From CAAFZY01 sp964410325 (lineage in GTDB: Bacteria > Pseudomonadota > Alphaproteobacteria > RF32 > CAG-239): a DNA stretch of 64,000 bases. Under the pieces are notes generated by a model. The model searched no databases. It had not been told where the DNA came from and worked only from the letters and a program-made list of their open reading frames with translations. The stretch is from contig CAYPFN010000010.1 of assembly GCA_964410325.1 (NCBI GenBank), forward strand, positions 1-64,000, in the 5' to 3' direction. Shown here piece by piece: positions 60,436 through 64,000 of this stretch (within the stretch, counting starts at the first letter, position 1; the number at the start of each line of letters is the position of its first letter). The position numbers and the translations under genes are program-made.

Positions 60436-61830
60436 ATGGATACGCCAGAATTAAAGAAAATTTGGCAAGAGAACTATCAGGTCGTTTCCGAGCAGCTTAA
60501 AAAAATTAAAAAAATTAAAGCGGTCGCCACAGGTTTTAATGCCAACATTGATGCTGTTATCAAACTGTCCGGCAAACGATTGGCAGAACTTGCCGTATCC
60601 AGAAATTTATCCGTCGCAGATTTAGAAGATGTTAAAGAAACAAAAATTTTAACCCCAAATGATGTTTTAAAAGGTATTTTTAAATGTTTTACAAAAGGTA
60701 TTGCCGAAGAATGGATTACTGAAGAAAAAAACGTTTATGACTGGATGGATAAAAATGTCGGTTATGATCGTCTGCAAATCGGCGGGCAAGGAGGCATTGT
60801 CGCTAATGCCTTAGCTTCCGTTGGCATTAAAAATGTTTTTGTGCATACCAACTCTTTGCCAAAGCTGCAAGCCGAACAGTTTGCAAAGCTTGACAATCTA
60901 CTTTCTTTTGACGAAACTGGTAAAATCCGGCCGGCTTATCAGATTAACCGAAAAGGTGACATGCCTCTTATCCACTGGATTATAGAATTTGATAAAAATG
61001 ATATTTTTGAGCTTGATGGAAAACAATTCCGATGCCCAAAGGCTAACCGCTTTATTGCCACTTACGATCCATTAAACCTTAAACTTATTACGGATAGAAA
61101 CTTTATAGAATATGTTCACAATAATCCCGTTGATTATGTTGTTTTATCAGGTTTTCATGCTTTAACATCAAATCATCAGGGCGTGGATTTAATTAATAAT
61201 ATTCTGCCGGAAATCGAAATCTGGCGCAAAAATAATTCAAATTGTATTTTTCATTTAGAAATCGCCTCAACTCAAGATAAAATTATCCGCAAAGCCATTA
61301 TTGATAAAATTGCGCCGTTGATGGACTCTGTGGGCATAAACGAGCAGGAAACTATAGATGTTTTAGAAGTTATCGATGAAGAAGAATTAGCTGAAAAATG
61401 TAAAAAGCAAACCACCTCCGAAAATTTGTTTGCCGGATTAGTTAAAATCAAAGAAAAAACCGGCGTGCCTCGTATTCAGCTACATATGTTCGGGCTTTAT
61501 ATGGTGCTGCAAGACACAGATTTTAAAATTTCTCCGAAACAAAACTTAGACGGTATGATGACGGCGGCAACTATTGCCGCGGCTAAAGCCGGTACAGGAA
61601 AAATTGATGATTTATTGTGGGCTCACGGGCGTGAAGTATCTGATGTCGGTTTAATTGAGGCGGACAGCTTGGCTTGGGCAACCGGACAAAATAACTTGGC
61701 ACAAACCGGCATTGGACGTTACCGTCGCTGGGATTTGATTGTGGTGCCGACAATCTTAATAGAAAGTCCAATAACCTTGGTCGGCATGGGTGATACAATA
61801 TCTTCGCTTTCGCTGGTAGCAGCAAGATAA
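60436..61830 (+). CDS. ADP-dependent sugar kinase (phosphofructokinase/glucokinase family)
   Basis: Phosphorylates glucose or fructose 6-phosphate with ADP as donor. The 464 residues follow the ADP-dependent kinase pattern (Pfam PF04587 by memory): GFNANIDAVIKLSG at the N-terminus, GGQGGIVANALASVG, HLEIAS, SVGINEQE and the catalytic GMGD motif in VGMGDTISS. Length fits the family. It is common in archaea and animals and sparse in bacteria, so its presence here suggests horizontal transfer. GGAG precedes the ATG at 60436. It stands between two hairpins and is probably a single-gene unit. Confidence 0.85.
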   Translation: MDTPELKKIWQENYQVVSEQLKKIKKIKAVATGFNANIDAVIKLSGKRLAELAVSRNLSVADLEDVKETKILTPNDVLKGIFKCFTKGIAEEWITEEKNVYDWMDKNVGYDRLQIGGQGGIVANALASVGIKNVFVHTNSLPKLQAEQFAKLDNLLSFDETGKIRPAYQINRKGDMPLIHWIIEFDKNDIFELDGKQFRCPKANRFIATYDPLNLKLITDRNFIEYVHNNPVDYVVLSGFHALTSNHQGVDLINNILPEIEIWRKNNSNCIFHLEIASTQDKIIRKAIIDKIAPLMDSVGINEQETIDVLEVIDEEELAEKCKKQTTSENLFAGLVKIKEKTGVPRIQLHMFGLYMVLQDTDFKISPKQNLDGMMTAATIAAAKAGTGKIDDLLWAHGREVSDVGLIEADSLAWATGQNNLAQTGIGRYRRWDLIVVPTILIESPITLVGMGDTISSLSLVAAR

Positions 61831-61836
61831 ATTGGC

Positions 61837-61862
61837 AAAAAAACCCCACCAGCTTAGCCGGT
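61837..61862 (-). terminator. possible terminator on the minus strand
   Basis: Minus-strand stem ACCGGC/GCTGGT (one G-U pair) with a TAA loop, followed by GGGG and seven T. No minus-strand gene ends just upstream except the restriction gene at 62271, about 400 nt away. On the plus strand the stem has an A-C mismatch, so it is weaker for the kinase gene. Confidence 0.35.
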
Positions 61863-61882
61863 AGTTTTCTTGTTACAAAAAC

Positions 61883-61907
61883 AAACTCTCCTTTACAGAG
61901 AGAGTTT
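61883..61907 (+). terminator. hairpin between kinase gene and XRE gene
   Basis: AAACTCTC (61883-61890) and GAGAGTTT (61900-61907) with a 9-nt loop, six bases before the ATG of the XRE gene. It may end the kinase transcript or be an operator-like inverted repeat bound by the regulator. Confidence 0.4.
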
Positions 61908-61912
61908 ATTAC

Positions 61913-62209
61913 ATGATTCAAAAACAAGTTGGATTAAGAATTAAAGAAATAAGACAATCAAAAAACTTAACACAAGAAGAATGTTCATTTGATGTAGAAC
62001 ATGACAGGACATATTGGTCAAGTGTTGAACGAGGTTTAAGAAATATATCCATAAACAATTTGAATAAAATATATGTCTCCTTTGGAATAACACTAAAAGA
62101 ATTTTTTGATTCTGATATTTTTAAGGAATCTATTATCGGGATAAAAGGAATTACCGTTTATAAACCAAGGCGGAATTTATACCGCCTTTTCTTTAAGACA
62201 TTTATATAA
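61913..62209 (+). CDS. XRE-family HTH regulator
   Basis: A 98-residue DNA-binding protein. The HTH domain fills residues 5-65 (LRIKEIRQSKNLTQEE, DRTYWSSVERGLRNISINNLNKI, split). A Trp replaces the usual Ile in the recognition helix (TYWSSVERG). The family includes controllers of restriction-modification systems, and a restriction subunit gene lies next to it in opposite orientation. The last residues (KPRRNLYRLFFKTFI) are encoded across a terminator hairpin, so the C-terminus may be altered by a frameshift. No good ribosome binding site is visible. Confidence 0.75.
   Translation: MIQKQVGLRIKEIRQSKNLTQEECSFDVEHDRTYWSSVERGLRNISINNLNKIYVSFGITLKEFFDSDIFKESIIGIKGITVYKPRRNLYRLFFKTFI
62167..62191 (+). 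terminator. terminator inside the end of the XRE frame
   Basis: Stem AAGGCGG (62167-62173) with CCGCCTT (62182-62188), loop of 8, then TTCTTT. It lies within the last codons of the regulator gene. Confidence 0.6.
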
Positions 62210-62270
62210 TGTTTGTATAATCCACCTCTGGATTTACAACTTAATCAGGATAATACACTCTAAATTTATT

Positions 62271-64000
62271 TTATAAACTTGCCAATTTATCCAATAATTT
62301 TTCAGCAGATAATTTATTTAAGTCTTCGGTGATTGTTTGTTTGTCATAATATACTGAGGAATGTATTGAACTATTTGTAGTATTAACCTCCCACACAGCT
62401 ATAGCTAATTTGGGAGAAAATAAATCATCAATTCTTTTATTAAAATAATCAGAATAAGCATTTTTCAATAATTCTGTTTTATCTGCATTTATATCTGGTA
62501 TTCCTTTTACTTCAATATAAAGGTAGAAGCCATTTTCAAATTTCAATATAAAATCAAAATAACTTTTTTTAACATTAAGCATATCATCTAAATATTCTCC
62601 AAAAATATTTGATGCTGTCAGATTTTTTGCCCATATATGTATGCCATCACAATCTTGTGTATAATCCTGTATTAAATTAAACACAAATCTTTCAGGAGTA
62701 GAATCCAGTGGTTGTTGATTTTTATTAAGCAAATCATCTTCATTTATACCAAATAGATAATCTTTTTTTGAAATTTGCACTCTTTCCTGGTCTCTTTCAT
62801 AAATCTCTTTGTAAAAATCAGGATTATAAGTATGTTCTGTAATCTTGTATTTTGGTTTTCCGGTTCTTGTTTTAGAGATTATATTTAATATATCTTTCTT
62901 ATGATTATTCAATAATATTATATTTAGAAATTCTTTTTGAATATTATGTTTATCACAAAAAATATCTGTGATTGATTTTATTAAATCATATAATTGCTTA
63001 TTTGCTATTATAAATCTTTTGTAATCTCTTAAAAATATAAATGGATTTGTTATTGTTGTGTAGATTTGATTACCATTTACTGTATTTAAAACTTTTCTAT
63101 ATATCTTGTTATCAATAAATGTTCTCTCTATTTCCTGTAAAATTGGGTTTTCCATTCCATCCAGCCAGGTGCTGAAATTCTTTTTAAACTCCTCATTTGA
63201 TTTGGAATCTTTAATTTCTGCTTTATTTTCTATATCTATTGATAAAAATGTTTCCTTAGAAAACTTATCTCTGACCTTATAATTATATTCAATTACATCA
63301 TTATCATTTGCTTCCTGGGTATTAGAATAGATATAATATTTTGATGTTGTGGCATTCCATTCAAGATTTGGATATGGATTTCTTTTAATTCTTCCTAATG
63401 TTTGAATATTAAGACTTGAAGAACATACATCTCTTAATTGAATAAGCATATTTGCTCTTGGAATATCCCATCCTGTTGACGGACCTATTTTGAATATAAT
63501 GGCATCAATAATATTATTGTTTTCACTGATTTCATCCAAGGTAAAATCTTTTTTATAAACTCTGTTTGAATCCTTATCATTATTTCCAAAATATTGAACC
63601 CAGGCCATATTATGAGCATTAAGTGTTTCTTTTATTTTAATCAGTGTCTCTTTAAATTCTTTTGATCTAACCGGATCTTTTGGAGCATCATTATCCACTT
63701 GAATAAGCATGGCGGGATGAATACCAATGTTAAGTTTAGCATAATCCTCTTTTATTTCTTTAAAACGTTTAATAGCGTCTCCCAGGATTTCTGTATCTTC
63801 TAAATTTCTATCTAATAATGATACCGGGGTTGTTTTTAATAGCCATTTACCATCATTTAGAACAGGATTGTTTAATTGACTTTCTTTTAATATTACTTTT
63901 TTGGTAAAAGGGTTTTGGTTATCTGGTGTTGCTGTCATTTTCAAAACAAATGAAGCATTGCTATTCATTAATGTTTCAAAGTTGGTATCGTTGATTTGTC
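62271..64000 (-). CDS. type III restriction subunit Res, 3' part (runs off window)
   Basis: The frame is open to the window end on the minus strand, so the gene starts beyond 64000 and the N-terminus with helicase motif I is not seen. Visible: motif III MTATP, the helicase second domain with QTLGRIKRNP (motif VI, one Arg changed to Lys compared with the usual R-x-x-R), and a C-terminal PD-(D/E)xK-like endonuclease segment (SYFDFILKFENGFYLYIEVKG, split, with EVKG). This matches the restriction subunit of type III systems, which cut after two sites collide. The partner Mod gene should lie to the right. Confidence 0.88.
   Translation of the reverse strand, partial: QINDTNFETLMNSNASFVLKMTATPDNQNPFTKKVILKESQLNNPVLNDGKWLLKTTPVSLLDRNLEDTEILGDAIKRFKEIKEDYAKLNIGIHPAMLIQVDNDAPKDPVRSKEFKETLIKIKETLNAHNMAWVQYFGNNDKDSNRVYKKDFTLDEISENNNIIDAIIFKIGPSTGWDIPRANMLIQLRDVCSSSLNIQTLGRIKRNPYPNLEWNATTSKYYIYSNTQEANDNDVIEYNYKVRDKFSKETFLSIDIENKAEIKDSKSNEEFKKNFSTWLDGMENPILQEIERTFIDNKIYRKVLNTVNGNQIYTTITNPFIFLRDYKRFIIANKQLYDLIKSITDIFCDKHNIQKEFLNIILLNNHKKDILNIISKTRTGKPKYKITEHTYNPDFYKEIYERDQERVQISKKDYLFGINEDDLLNKNQQPLDSTPERFVFNLIQDYTQDCDGIHIWAKNLTASNIFGEYLDDMLNVKKSYFDFILKFENGFYLYIEVKGIPDINADKTELLKNAYSDYFNKRIDDLFSPKLAIAVWEVNTTNSSIHSSVYYDKQTITEDLNKLSAEKLLDKLASL

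Noticed and set aside
1..64000. CRISPR array, rRNA operon or insertion sequence
   Set aside because: No regularly spaced repeats, no rRNA and no transposase frame or terminal inverted repeats were found.

Overview
The window reads as chromosomal DNA of an AT-rich alphaproteobacterium. Evidence: TolQRA with a tonB-like TolA, an EnvC/CtpA/RppH cluster, a mitofilin-like protein next to tsaD, radA beside cvpA and mlaEF, a truncated HPr kinase beside tsaE, and a dusB gene followed by a trkA remnant (the dusB...trkA order is a conserved alphaproteobacterial arrangement). Low GC, several decaying genes and missing operon partners suggest a host-associated, probably gut-dwelling lineage undergoing genome reduction. 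The lineage is an inference; no rRNA is present.

Layout. 1-650: a decayed XRE regulator. 592-1250: infC with a non-AUG start and a strong terminator. 1254-7600 (minus): a hypothetical repeat protein, then a tightly coupled gpmI-envC-ctpA-rppH operon joined by TAATG overlaps or short gaps. 7700-11704 (plus): an outer membrane barrel protein, an OmpR-type regulator and a glycogen-debranching-type enzyme. 11714-12534 (minus): two overlapping alkyltransferase-family genes. 12600-15640: a low-GC accessory segment next to tRNA-Thr, with a lipoprotein, two unknown genes, an APH-type kinase, an exact 92-bp direct repeat around one gene and a diverged third copy. 15911-19463: a large coiled-coil membrane protein, dusB, and a ruined trkA. 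19460-20946: a Cys-rich exported protein with a near-consensus promoter, a terminator and a reading frame broken exactly at a G9 tract, a candidate phase-variable gene. 21022-21162: a xerC scrap.

21196-29605 (minus): the most unusual block, a seven-gene run built around a VirD4/TraG-type coupling ATPase with no other recognisable type IV secretion genes. It holds two paralogous membrane proteins (one with a long charged disordered tail), a 686-residue helical protein, a charged helical protein and small membrane proteins. It is the best candidate here for an undescribed system.

29680-39407: rluD, a dead outer-membrane efflux gene, a lipoprotein, a GST, a periplasmic binding protein, then a plus-strand run of ParA-like ATPase, J-domain/SH3 membrane protein, tgt, LOG-family protein and ligA. 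39441-41648: tolQ-tolR-tolA without tolB-pal. 41831-43771: a small membrane protein with its own promoter and terminator, and two related exported proteins. 43836-51189: family-4 uracil-DNA glycosylase, TPR lipoprotein, mlaE-mlaF-radA-cvpA, tsaE-hprK. 51220-57316: a membrane nuclease and a Bat (aerotolerance-type) operon lacking moxR and DUF58. 57439-60372: tsaD-nth and a mitofilin-like protein. 60436-61830: an ADP-dependent sugar kinase, unexpected in this group. 61913-64000: an XRE regulator and the 3' part of a type III restriction subunit that runs off the window.
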